Positions 7,255 through 16,700 of a stretch of 20,649 nucleotides of DNA are shown here, piece after piece. Positions within the stretch are counted from its first letter, which is position 1, and every line of letters begins with the position of its first letter. Source of the DNA: CAIZGX01 sp044349305 (GTDB taxonomy: Bacteria; Bacteroidota; Bacteroidia; Flavobacteriales_D; Sanyastnellaceae). The stretch lies in the NCBI GenBank assembly GCA_044349305.1, contig JBIKRF010000038.1:1-20649 (forward strand). The letters are read 5' to 3'. The notes under the pieces were generated by a model that was given only the letters and a program-made list of their open reading frames with translations, made no database searches and had not been told where the DNA came from. A program made the position numbers and the translations under genes.

Positions 7255-7653
7255 ATGAAAATTGAACACATTGGCATTGCAGTGAAAGACATTGCTGCTT
7301 CGAACGAAATTTTCTCTGCGCTGCTAGGCGTCAGTCCTTACAAAGAGGAACGTGTAGAATCAGAGAATGTCATTACTTCGTTCTTCCAAGTTGGTGAGTC
7401 TAAAATAGAATTACTTCAGGCCACTTCTCCTGATAGTGCCATTGCAAAATTTCTCGAAAAGAACAAAGAAGGAATGCATCACATTGCTTTTGAAGTTCAA
7501 GATATTTATGCAGAAATAGAACGGTTGAAATCTGAGGGTTTCACCATGATCCATGAAGCTCCGAAAGAAGGGGCAGACAACAAACTCATCGCCTTTCTTC
7601 ATCCGAAAAGTAGCAATTCAGTTTTAGTGGAATTGTGTCAAGAACGCGTGTAA
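7255..7653 (+). CDS. mce: Methylmalonyl-CoA epimerase
   Basis: A 132-aa cytoplasmic enzyme of the glyoxalase/VOC fold that interconverts (2R)- and (2S)-methylmalonyl-CoA in propionyl-CoA metabolism. It shows the two beta-alpha-beta-beta-beta modules: KIEHIGIAVKDIAASNEIFS (residues 2-21) and MHHIAFEVQDIYAEIERLKS (74-93). Metal-ligand positions expected for the family are H5, H76 and E126 (VLVELCQ), plus a residue of the SKIELLQATSPDS strand (E52 or Q55). HPKSSNSVLVEL near the end is strongly conserved in these enzymes. Length is standard. It lies 8 bp after the Rieske-like lipoprotein gene and is probably the last gene of this transcription unit. Confidence 0.9.
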   Translation: MKIEHIGIAVKDIAASNEIFSALLGVSPYKEERVESENVITSFFQVGESKIELLQATSPDSAIAKFLEKNKEGMHHIAFEVQDIYAEIERLKSEGFTMIHEAPKEGADNKLIAFLHPKSSNSVLVELCQERV

Positions 7654-7661
7654 AAAAAATG

Positions 7662-7669
7662 TATCTTCG
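7662..7669 (+). promoter_or_regulatory. Bacteroidota -7-like promoter element (TATCTTCG) upstream of the DUF2723 gene
   Basis: TATCTTCG differs at one position from the TAnnTTTG consensus and lies in the 36-bp gap after mce, 20 nt before the DUF2723 start codon. A TTG occurs further upstream at 7633-7635, but the spacing is too long to count as a good -33 element. It would give a very short 5' leader. Confidence 0.4.
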
Positions 7670-7689
7670 CCTCACTTCAAATTAAGAAT

Positions 7690-10600
7690 ATGATTTCGTT
7701 TCAACGTGCAAACATTATTTTAGGTTGGTTCATGTTTATGGCTGCAACCGCTGTATACATGATGACCCTCGAACCAACAATGCCATTCTGGGATTGTGGA
7801 GAATTCATTGCCTCGGCGTATAAACTCGAAGTAGGTCACCCTCCTGGGGCGCCTTTGTTCATGCTTATTGCACGCTTATTTTCAGCATTCGTTGGAGTAG
7901 AGAATGTTCCTTACGCCATTAACACGCTTTCGGCAGTTTCTTCCGGAGCAACCATCATGTTCCTATTCTGGACCATCACGCATCTCGCGAAGAAAATGGT
8001 TGACAAAGACGGAGACAAAAACGACAACAAAAACCTAATCATTTTCGCAGCCGGATTAATCGGTGCATTTGCTTACACTTTCAGCGATACGTTTTGGTTC
8101 AGTGCTGTTGAAGGAGAGGTTTACGCTATGTCATCCTTATTCACTGCGGTCGTTTTCTGGGCTATTCTGAAATGGGAAAGTGAAGCCGATGAACCAAGCA
8201 ATTTGCGTTGGATCATCTTAATTGCTTACCTCATGGGATTGTCAATCGGAGTTCACTTATTGAACTTGTTGGCTATTCCTGCGATTTGCTTTGTGTATTA
8301 TTTCAAGAAGAACACATTCTCTTGGAAAGGTGTTGCCATTACTTCGGGTGTTGCACTAGGATTGTTATTCCTCATGCAAACCGTTATCCTTATTTGGTCA
8401 ATTCAAATTGCAGCGTGGTTTGAGCGTTTCTTCACGAATACGCTCGGTTTGCCTTTCAACACCGGGGTATTCTTCTATGCATTAATTCTAATTGGCGGTC
8501 TAGTTGCATTAATTATCTATTCGAAGAAACGCGGTTGGGTAGCTGTGAATACACTTACTTGGAGCGTTGCTGTTGCGTTGATCGGTTATACAACATTTGC
8601 TACAATCGTTATTCGTTCACAGGCCGACACGCCGATGAACGAGAACAAACCGAACAACTTCTTCGCTTTGGTTTCATACATGAATCGTGAGCAATACGGT
8701 GATCGTCCTCTTCTTCGCGGACAATACTTCAACACGCCGCAAGTGCGTAACAAGCCGTATTTAGATGGAAATGAAGTGTATGTGAAATCATACAGCGTGC
8801 GTGAAGACAACAGCAAAAACAAGTTGGTGATTTCATTCAAAAATAGATTCGAAGCCGAGCAATACGTTTCCAACAACACCGATCAGAAATTAATGGTGAA
8901 GGAAGAGTATTTGGAAACAGGTGAAAAGAAAGCCACTGAACCAAACTATGCCCAAACACATGTGTTCCCTCGTATGTACAGCAGTCAAGGAAGTCACATT
9001 CAACAATACAAAATTTGGGCTGAACTGAAAGACTTAAAGCGCACGCCAACCTTCGGCGAGAACATGGGTTACTTCTTCAGCTACCAAGTGAACTGGATGT
9101 ACTGGAGATACTTCATGTGGAATTTTGCAGGAAAACAAAACGATACGCAAGGACACGGAGATTTCGTTGACGGTAACTGGAAGACGGGTATCGGTTTCTA
9201 CGATGAAGCACGCTTGGGTAATCAGGCAGCTGTTCCGGAATTGTCGAAGAACAACAAAGCGAACAACTCGTATTACATGATTCCGCTTTTAATCGGATTA
9301 CTCGGTTTAGTATATCAAATGCTTCGTCACCGAAACGACTTTATAATTGTTGGTTTACTTTTCGTATTAACCGGATTCGCAATTGTGGTTTACTTGAACC
9401 AAACTCCGCTTCAGCCGCGTGAACGCGACTATGCATACGCAGGTTCGTTCTACGCATTCGCCATCTGGATTGGATTGGGCGTAACAGCCATTTACTTCTG
9501 GTTGAAGCTAATGTTGAAGAATGTTCCTTCAACGGCATTGGCAGGTATTGCATTCTTGGTTTCTCTTGTTGCTCCGGTTTTAATGGCGGCGCAAGGTTGG
9601 GACGATCACGATCGTTCAGACCGCAGAACAGGAATAGACATGGCGAGAAACTATTTGAATTCACTTCAACCAAACGCCATCATCTTCACCAACGGTGATA
9701 ACGACACCTTCCCATTGTGGTATGCGCAAGAAGTAGAAGGCGTTCGTACCGACGTTCGCGTAGTGAACCTGTCATTATTGAATACCGACTGGTACATCGA
9801 TCAAATGAAACGTCGTCAATACGAAAGCGCACCTGTGCCTTTCTCAATCCCAGAATTCAAATACCGTCAAGGTACTCGCGATTTAATCGTATTGAATTCA
9901 GACACCGCGTTTACACCACTCGAAGAGGCTCTTTCTTATTGCTTAGACGATTCGAAAATTCAAGACTTCGGTTACAAAAAGTTCAGCGTAATGCCGAACT
10001 ACCAATTCTCTTATGCTGTATCGAAAGAGAACCAAGCGAAGTTTAGTCAGTATGTTGGAGCCAATGACTCATTGGTAAGCACCATGAGCTTTGCATTAAT
10101 GGATGACAATGGAGAAAATCCGCGTCAGTTCATCACCAAAGCGCAATTGATGGTTATGGACTTAATCGTTCACAACAATTGGGAGCGTCCAATCTACTTC
10201 GCGGTAACTACCGGTTCTGAAGCCTACATGGGTCTTGAGCCATACTTCCAGTTGGAAGGATTAGCATACAGATTAACGCCGATTTACCACACCGATTTCG
10301 ATCGCGATAACATGTCTGGTGGTGTAGCTTCCGAGTTGATGTACGACAACGTAATGAATAAATTCCAATGGGGAAATATCGATACGAAGGACATTTACCT
10401 CGATGAGAACAACCGTCGTATGGTAACGAACTTGCGCATGCAAATGAACAACCTTGCAGAACAGTTCATCATTGAAAATAAAATGGACAGAGCAGCTGCA
10501 GTGTTGAACAAAGCATTAACTGCACTTCCTGAAAAGAATGCGCCTTACGATCAACCACAAATCATGTGGCAAACAGCAGAGCTGTTATTCAAAGCAGGCG

Positions 10601-10974
10601 ATCTTCAAGCAGGAACTAAATTGGCAGAGCGTGTATTCGAACTGAACAATCAAATGCTAGATTACTACGAATCGTTAACTCCAGCCGAGAAAAAAACCAT
10701 TGAGCGTAAAATGCAAATGAGTGCTTTCGTTAACGAAGAATTGGTCAAAGACATGGAAGCTTATGTCCCTGGGTCAGAGGCAGCTAAGAGTATGCGCGCA
10801 GCGCACGAAGCAGCTTTGGATAACGTTGGACTTCTAGATCTTATGAAAGAAGAGCGTGGAAAGAAAGAAGCATATGAAGCACAAATGAAAGTTCGAGATT
10901 CATTAATCAAAGTACTCGGACAGGAAAAATTCGATTCACTATCGAAAGTAAAAAAGAGTCAAGGTAAATTCTAA
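7690..10974 (+). CDS. DUF2723/TMEM260-like polytopic membrane protein, probable protein O-glycosyltransferase
   Basis: A 1094-aa protein whose N-terminal half holds many membrane helices (first at about residues 8-26, others scattered to about 310, and more at about 530-640). The first extracytoplasmic loop reads EPTMPFWDCGEFIASAYKLE with D35 and E38, then VGHPPGAPLFMLIARLF, the conserved start of the DUF2723 family, which has the GT-C glycosyltransferase layout and includes the animal O-mannosyltransferase TMEM260. The C-terminal half is soluble: a conserved block beginning FTNGDNDTFPLWYAQEVEGV, then an alpha-helical TPR-like region (about 910-985, AAAVLNKALTALPEK) and a charged tail. In Bacteroidota this family is common, and exported proteins are O-glycosylated, so transfer of a first sugar is plausible but unproven. 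It has its own promoter-like element and is followed 6 bp later by a radical SAM gene. Confidence 0.85.
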   Translation: MISFQRANIILGWFMFMAATAVYMMTLEPTMPFWDCGEFIASAYKLEVGHPPGAPLFMLIARLFSAFVGVENVPYAINTLSAVSSGATIMFLFWTITHLAKKMVDKDGDKNDNKNLIIFAAGLIGAFAYTFSDTFWFSAVEGEVYAMSSLFTAVVFWAILKWESEADEPSNLRWIILIAYLMGLSIGVHLLNLLAIPAICFVYYFKKNTFSWKGVAITSGVALGLLFLMQTVILIWSIQIAAWFERFFTNTLGLPFNTGVFFYALILIGGLVALIIYSKKRGWVAVNTLTWSVAVALIGYTTFATIVIRSQADTPMNENKPNNFFALVSYMNREQYGDRPLLRGQYFNTPQVRNKPYLDGNEVYVKSYSVREDNSKNKLVISFKNRFEAEQYVSNNTDQKLMVKEEYLETGEKKATEPNYAQTHVFPRMYSSQGSHIQQYKIWAELKDLKRTPTFGENMGYFFSYQVNWMYWRYFMWNFAGKQNDTQGHGDFVDGNWKTGIGFYDEARLGNQAAVPELSKNNKANNSYYMIPLLIGLLGLVYQMLRHRNDFIIVGLLFVLTGFAIVVYLNQTPLQPRERDYAYAGSFYAFAIWIGLGVTAIYFWLKLMLKNVPSTALAGIAFLVSLVAPVLMAAQGWDDHDRSDRRTGIDMARNYLNSLQPNAIIFTNGDNDTFPLWYAQEVEGVRTDVRVVNLSLLNTDWYIDQMKRRQYESAPVPFSIPEFKYRQGTRDLIVLNSDTAFTPLEEALSYCLDDSKIQDFGYKKFSVMPNYQFSYAVSKENQAKFSQYVGANDSLVSTMSFALMDDNGENPRQFITKAQLMVMDLIVHNNWERPIYFAVTTGSEAYMGLEPYFQLEGLAYRLTPIYHTDFDRDNMSGGVASELMYDNVMNKFQWGNIDTKDIYLDENNRRMVTNLRMQMNNLAEQFIIENKMDRAAAVLNKALTALPEKNAPYDQPQIMWQTAELLFKAGDLQAGTKLAERVFELNNQMLDYYESLTPAEKKTIERKMQMSAFVNEELVKDMEAYVPGSEAAKSMRAAHEAALDNVGLLDLMKEERGKKEAYEAQMKVRDSLIKVLGQEKFDSLSKVKKSQGKF

Positions 10975-10980
10975 TATGAA

Positions 10981-11994
10981 ATGAAGGAATTCCTTCGGTT
11001 CATTCAAAAAACCATAACAGCAAAGCGTTTAACAAACGCTTTGCTTGTTTATATAGGTTTTTATTTTTCGCGTTTCTTCAAATCGGCAAAGCCTTGGGGA
11101 ATGCCCATTTCATTGAGCATTGAACCAACTACCGCGTGTAACCTCGGTTGTCCTGAATGTCCTTCCGGATTGAAACAATTCTCGCGAGACACAGGTAATT
11201 TGAAAGCAGAAAATTTTCAGCGGTGGCTCGGTCAATTGTCTCCGACACTCAGCTATCTGAATTTTTATTTTCAAGGTGAGCCCTTCATTCACAACGATAT
11301 TTTGCAATTCATTTCGAAGGCTTCGCAAGCCGGTATTTATACTTCCACTTCCACTAACGCACACTTCATCACAGAAAAAAAAGCACTGGAAATTGTTCAG
11401 TCTGGCTTAGACCGAATACTTATTTCCATCGATGGAACAACACAAGAGGTTTACGAGCAATATCGCGTGCACGGCAGTTTGCAGAAGGTTTTAGATGGCA
11501 CCAAGCATTTGGTTGAAGCAAGAAGAAATCTAAAGTCAAGAACACCGCATATCATCTTTCAATTCTTGGTGGTTCGTCCGAACGAGCATCAAATTGAAGA
11601 TGCGAAGCAATTGGCGAATGAATACAAGGTCGACGAAATTCGATTTAAAACTGCGCAGGTTTACGATTATGAGGGCGGCAATCCCCTCATTCCAACCATA
11701 GAAAAATACAGCCGCTACAAACGTCTTTCGAATGGAAAGTTCATTGTGAAATCTTCCTTAGACAATCACTGTTGGCGCATGTGGAGTGGGGCAGTGGTTA
11801 CGTGGGATGGAAAGGTAGTTCCTTGTTGTTTCGACAAAGATGCTACACATGAAATGGGCAATCTTTCGAAGGAAGATTTTAAATCTATTTGGAAGGGTAA
11901 AGCGTATGCAATGTTCCGCAAACAACTCTTAAAAGGAAGGAAGGAAATAGATATCTGCAAGAATTGTTCGGAAGGAACAAAAGTCTGGGCTTAG
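10981..11994 (+). CDS. Radical SAM/SPASM domain protein of unknown substrate
   Basis: A 337-aa enzyme with the canonical radical SAM cluster motif CNLGCPEC (C53, C57, C60), preceded by a SIEPTTA strand. The usual radical SAM landmarks follow: LNFYFQGEPFIH (the GGEP-like position), TSTNAHF, and ILISIDGTTQEVYEQYRVHG. The C-terminal SPASM-type region has C264 (NHCWRMWSG), C282/C283 (GKVVPCCFDKD) and C326/C329 (DICKNC), enough for one auxiliary iron-sulfur cluster. A 40-residue N-terminal helical, partly hydrophobic segment (ALLVYIGFYFSRFF) precedes the catalytic domain and may touch the membrane. No precursor peptide gene is visible nearby, so peptide maturation is not supported by context. The stop codon overlaps the convergent ispF stop. 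Confidence 0.85.
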   Translation: MKEFLRFIQKTITAKRLTNALLVYIGFYFSRFFKSAKPWGMPISLSIEPTTACNLGCPECPSGLKQFSRDTGNLKAENFQRWLGQLSPTLSYLNFYFQGEPFIHNDILQFISKASQAGIYTSTSTNAHFITEKKALEIVQSGLDRILISIDGTTQEVYEQYRVHGSLQKVLDGTKHLVEARRNLKSRTPHIIFQFLVVRPNEHQIEDAKQLANEYKVDEIRFKTAQVYDYEGGNPLIPTIEKYSRYKRLSNGKFIVKSSLDNHCWRMWSGAVVTWDGKVVPCCFDKDATHEMGNLSKEDFKSIWKGKAYAMFRKQLLKGRKEIDICKNCSEGTKVWA

Positions 11995-12470
11995 TCCTTT
12001 TGAATCAACGTAACTGCATAAGCGTTCACGCCTTCTTCTCTTCCAACAAACCCCATCTTCTCAGACGTGGTAGCCTTAATGCTCACATCTTCTTCTTCAA
12101 TTTCACAAATGGAAGAAATGACTTTCTTCATTTCAGGAACGAATGACATAATTTTCGGACGTTCCATACATAGCGTAGAATCGATGTTTCCAACTTTCCA
12201 CCCGTCGGCTTTCAATACTTGAATGGTACGTTGAAGCAGAATTTTTGAATCAATGTTTTTGAATTCAGATGAAGTATCTGGAAAATAAAATCCGATATCA
12301 CGTTTTCCAGCCGCACCCAATAATGCATCACAAATAGCGTGTAAGAGTACATCGGCATCACTGTGGCCCAACGCTCCTTTGTCGTGAGGAATTTGAACGC
12401 CCCCTAACCACAATTCACGATTCTCAGTTAATTGATGAACGTCGTATCCAAACCCTACGCGAATCTTCAT
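11991..12470 (-). CDS. ispF: 2-C-methyl-D-erythritol 2,4-cyclodiphosphate synthase
   Basis: A 159-aa enzyme of the MEP isoprenoid pathway that cyclises 4-diphosphocytidyl-methylerythritol 2-phosphate with release of CMP. The metal-binding residues are in place: D10 and H12 in GFGYDVHQL, and H44 in GHSDADVLLHAICDAL (residues 35-50). RDIGFYFPDTSSEFKNIDS and the C-terminal SIKATTSEKMGFVGREEG complete the signature. Length is standard. Its start shares one base with the porV stop (TAATG on the - strand), so it is probably translated from the porU-porV message. Its 3' end overlaps the radical SAM gene by 4 nt. Confidence 0.96.
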   Translation of the reverse strand: MKIRVGFGYDVHQLTENRELWLGGVQIPHDKGALGHSDADVLLHAICDALLGAAGKRDIGFYFPDTSSEFKNIDSKILLQRTIQVLKADGWKVGNIDSTLCMERPKIMSFVPEMKKVISSICEIEEEDVSIKATTSEKMGFVGREEGVNAYAVTLIQKD

Positions 12471-13711
12471 TATTCGACAGGTTCAGAAACTTTTGCATTC
12501 GCTCCAACACTGAAACGCAAGCTGAAACGCAAGGTGTTCGCAAGTGGATTTTGCTGAGTCGTGCTCACCAAATAACTCATGTCAATGGTTAACACTTGGT
12601 AGTGCAAGCCCGCACCAAACGTAATGAATTGACGATTTCCTTTCGTGTAATGTTCGTGGAAGTAACCTAAGCGAACAGCGAATTGTTTCGCGAAGTCATA
12701 CTCCATACCCGTTGCAATATTGTATTCACGAAGTTCCTCGCGAAACTTACTTCCAGGGACAATAGACATGGTCTCCGGATCGTACATTCCGGGTGCATCA
12801 TGAAACGATTGAATCATTCCAGTAGCAGTTCCAACGACAGGGTCGAAGCCAGAGATGATCGTATCACCGCCGTTGTTGTAGATAGGTGGTGAAGGAACTA
12901 AAAGTTTGTTCAAATCGAATAGAAAAGTGAGCTTGTTGTAGTCATCGAGATTTGTAGAAATAGCAGTCCCTAATCTCATGTTGGTTGGAATGAAATCACG
13001 ATTGTCTGAATTCGTGTAGCTCATTTTTGCACCAATATTCGAAACGTTTAATCCCCAATTTATTTTTGATTTATGTCCCGCGATTTTAATCTTGTCGTTA
13101 GAATAAAAAGTAGAAATATCAACTGCAACCGACCTTCCGGGACGACTTTCAGCACCTTGAAGATTTGTTCTTCCAGTAAGATTTGAATTTATATATCGAA
13201 GGGCAATACCACCCGAAAATCTCTTGGATAATTTTTGAGAAAAAGCAAGGTCCACCGCATATTCCGCAGGTCTGAAATCCATAATGTTGGTGCCCATCTC
13301 ATCGGTGAAAGTAATGTTCCCCAATGTGAAATAGCGAAGAGATCCGCCTATGGCTTGCGTTTTACTTACTTTTTTTATCGCGCTCAAATAAGTCAAACTC
13401 ATGTCATTTACAAGTGCGCGCAACCAGGGTGAGTAAGATACCGAAACATCTAAATCATTTTCTGAAAAAGCCATCTTAGAGGGGTTCCAATGTATGCTGC
13501 TTGCATCTGGATCGAGCGCTACACCGGCATCTCCTAAGGCCCCGCAACGAGAGTCGGGAGCAATGGTTAAAAACGGAACTGCCGTAGTAATCGTGTTTAT
13601 AGTAGCTTGACGCCCGTTCAACTCATTTGGATTCGAAAGTTGAGCGAACGCAACAGATGTTGTACAAACCAATGCAACAACTATAAGGTTTATTTTGAAA
13701 ATACTTTTCAT
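12470..13711 (-). CDS. porV: PorV, type IX secretion outer membrane shuttle protein
   Basis: A 413-aa outer membrane beta-barrel protein of the FadL-like PorV/LptO family. It carries T9SS cargo from the SprA translocon to the PorU sortase. I chose ATG at 13711 (MKSIFKINLIVVALVCTTSVAFAQ), since it gives a proper signal peptide; an in-frame ATG 24 nt earlier adds MYVKFAPS. The mature start, followed by TTAVPFLTIAPDSRCGALGDAGVALDPDASSIHWNPSKMAF, is highly characteristic of PorV (PDSR, GD.G.A..PDA.S.HWNP.K). Alternating beta-strand segments run to the C-terminus, ending in TLRFSLRFSVG. It lies 39 bp downstream of porU and overlaps ispF by one base, in one operon. Confidence 0.93.
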   Translation of the reverse strand: MKSIFKINLIVVALVCTTSVAFAQLSNPNELNGRQATINTITTAVPFLTIAPDSRCGALGDAGVALDPDASSIHWNPSKMAFSENDLDVSVSYSPWLRALVNDMSLTYLSAIKKVSKTQAIGGSLRYFTLGNITFTDEMGTNIMDFRPAEYAVDLAFSQKLSKRFSGGIALRYINSNLTGRTNLQGAESRPGRSVAVDISTFYSNDKIKIAGHKSKINWGLNVSNIGAKMSYTNSDNRDFIPTNMRLGTAISTNLDDYNKLTFLFDLNKLLVPSPPIYNNGGDTIISGFDPVVGTATGMIQSFHDAPGMYDPETMSIVPGSKFREELREYNIATGMEYDFAKQFAVRLGYFHEHYTKGNRQFITFGAGLHYQVLTIDMSYLVSTTQQNPLANTLRFSLRFSVGANAKVSEPVE

Positions 13712-13750
13712 GCTTGGTGCAAATTTAACATACATATACCCTTCAACACA

Positions 13751-16700
13751 TTATTTTAAAATTACCAATTTTTGAAAGGACTCTGCGCGTTCCCCTTTTT
13801 CATTGCGAAGCTCTAACTTGTAAATATAGGTTCCTCGTCCGATAGCATTGCCGAAATCATCTTTTCCATCCCATGGAATGTCTTGTCCACGAAACCCTGT
13901 TGCGAAAAATGAATTATCTATTGTTTTGACTAATTTTCCGCTCACGGTAAAAATTTGTACGCGTGCATCAAGTTGCTGGCAAGCTTGATTATGCTCGTAA
14001 ATAAAATTCGTGTGGGTGGTAAATGGATTAGGATAATTTAGCAAATGGTTCAATGCAACTTTTGAATCTTCCTCAACTCTAAATTGAATTGTCGATTCGT
14101 TACTGTTGTTGAACACATCCCATGCTTTAACAGTCAGAGTGTGGTCTCCTATTGCCAGTGAGCTAAGCGGATAACGCACTTCCCCACTCGCGTATGTGTC
14201 AAGGTCAGATTCGTAGAAATCATTCAATACAATTGGTTTTGCGGAATTACCATCTATAATAGCTGTAAGATTGTGGCCAACACCATTCCCAACTGTGTTA
14301 ATACCATTCTCATCTTTTAATTTGGCTACAATAATGGGGGTTGTATTTGTCGACCCGCCACTCACAAATGTGGTGTCGTTTAGAAACAAAGAAATCTCTG
14401 GACCAACAGTATTTAATTGTGCATTCGCATTCAAACTTCCAATTCGGAATGAGCTGCAATAACCATGACCGTCATTGTTTCCTGAAACTGAATAATAACT
14501 TACACGAGCGCTGTCTACGGAATAGTTAATATCAAATGGAACAATAAACTTAAAAGTAAATTCGCCATTCGTGACACTTGCTTTTCCTCTGTATATAATT
14601 TTGTTGAATGAATTGAATTCTTGGAATTGGCCTTCCTCTCCGTTTTGGTCGTTGTTTTGTGAAATAACTTTTGACTCTTTATCGAAGACTGTTGGATAAA
14701 TAAAACCATTGAAGTTATTTAAAAAAGTTCCGCTGCTGTTGGTTACCCTTCCCTTAAATTCGACTTCGTCAAGTGCCTTAAGCGTGTCGTTGAACGCTCC
14801 CAGTTCAATATTATTAATGTGTGTGGTTTCAACGTTCAACATGGGATAAACCATTGTTAAGGCAGGATCACCCAACAAGCTGAAGTTTGGTTTACTGTCG
14901 TTTCCAATTGAAACTCCGTTTTTAGTGAGCATGTTCAATTCTCCTAGTGTTTTAAGAGACCCAGGGCCACTATGGAGCGCATGTTCAAAAAACGCCAAGT
15001 CCATCTCGTAGTTTTCACCGCTAAAAACAATTCGAGTAGTCGTAAGCATAGCAATTGCACCTCCGTTGGCGTTCATAACTAACCGTTCTCCTGCCGATTT
15101 AAACTCAGGATCATCGTATCGCGCTAATTCGCAAGTAGCAGTTAAGAAGACAGGAAGGCGATATTTATTTGTGAATCCTTCAATAGTGGGTAAGTCAAGA
15201 ATTCGTTCGTGGGCCCAACCTTTTTCTCCCCCGTGACCAATGTAGGTAACGAGCAATGAACCACTTTGAACACGCTGCTGAATTGCTTTCTCACCGTCAA
15301 TGTATCGTTCGCCTCCTGGTGTAGATATTTGTGTGAAGGCATCCATGTATATTTTGGAAATATCATACTCAGGGTGATTCGTTTTTACAATTTCGGAAAG
15401 CGCATCGGCTGAATTCAAGTGAACTTGTTCAAATGCACCCCCGCTGCCGTCCTGATCATCGGACACGAAAGTGACCACATTTCTCCAATTCCCGAATGGA
15501 GAATCTTGCATATCACCAAGACAATAAGCTCCACCATTGCTCGAGGTATTGGCCCCTAAATAGGCATTTATTTTACTCAAATAACCATAGGCTTCATCAA
15601 GCGATCCTGCCGGAATTCGCCCAATTCCACAGTCAAGCAAGCCCGTTGAATTGCCATCCTCTAATGGAGAGACCATCACATAATAATCATCGCTAACATA
15701 ACTGCTTGTCGGGGACAAGGAATTGTTAGACTCGAAGATGAGGACGTTTGTTCCTGTGTGGTTTAACAATCCTTTGTTTCTCGAATAATCTCCATCCCCT
15801 AAAATGAGTAAATTTTTCGGTGCTCGCTTTCCTCCGTTAGCTCGATCATATTGCATTTTAACTAACTGACGAAAGGCCATTACATCCGGATTACCGCTTG
15901 AGAATTCGTTAAAAATTTGAATAGGAGTGGCTATGGCTACGGTTTGACCTTGAGATTTGTGAATAGCAGCAATTTCTTCTGCGACGGCCATTAATACCGG
16001 TGAACTTATAATGATTAATTCGGTGCTTGTCCAAGCGTGAATATCTTGATTTTCCACTTTGCCAATGGGTGTTGGCGAATAAAAACTCGATGCAAATGCA
16101 ACAAATTCTTTGAGCTCATTAGTTGAGGTGACCCATGTCGTAAGTGGGCCACTGCTCGATAATGTCATTCGCTTGGGAGTGGTGAAATTGGTAATGTCCC
16201 AAACCTCATTCACAGAATAGGATTGTTCAATAATTTGAAATTCAGTAACGTTGCCTATGCCAACTGAAGTTGTATCTCGAAAACGCATTTGCGTGCCTTG
16301 CATTTTTAATTGCTGAGTGGCATTCATGCAGATATAATCCAACCAACCTTTAGCGTCTGCATTGCCTTTGTTGAAATTAACCGAAACGTTGAAATTTCCA
16401 TTTGAAGGTTGAAAGGAAGTGTTGATTCTTCCAACTCGCGCTACTTGTGAAGTAGGTGAGTCTGTAACATTCCCGATTGAAACAGTATTTACATTGCCTT
16501 GAACGGTAGCGGTGAAAATTGAACTTCCTCCAATCGTTCGAGCTATAGCACTGAAATCCATACTCGCTGGCACAGTTGTTTTAACATTAGGAAAACTAAA
16601 TGTATAGTTTCCTGATAAGACGGCGTCATATAAATCTCCGTAAAATTCTCTGCCCGATTTCGCAGGGCTATATTGGTCACTTTCAACGAAGATGAAATCT

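Noticed and set aside
9341..10046. Long open frames of about 110 residues on the opposite strand and in another frame within the DUF2723 gene
   Set aside because: They lie wholly inside a confident coding region, show no domain or signal pattern and have basic, low-complexity-like compositions expected of shadow frames.
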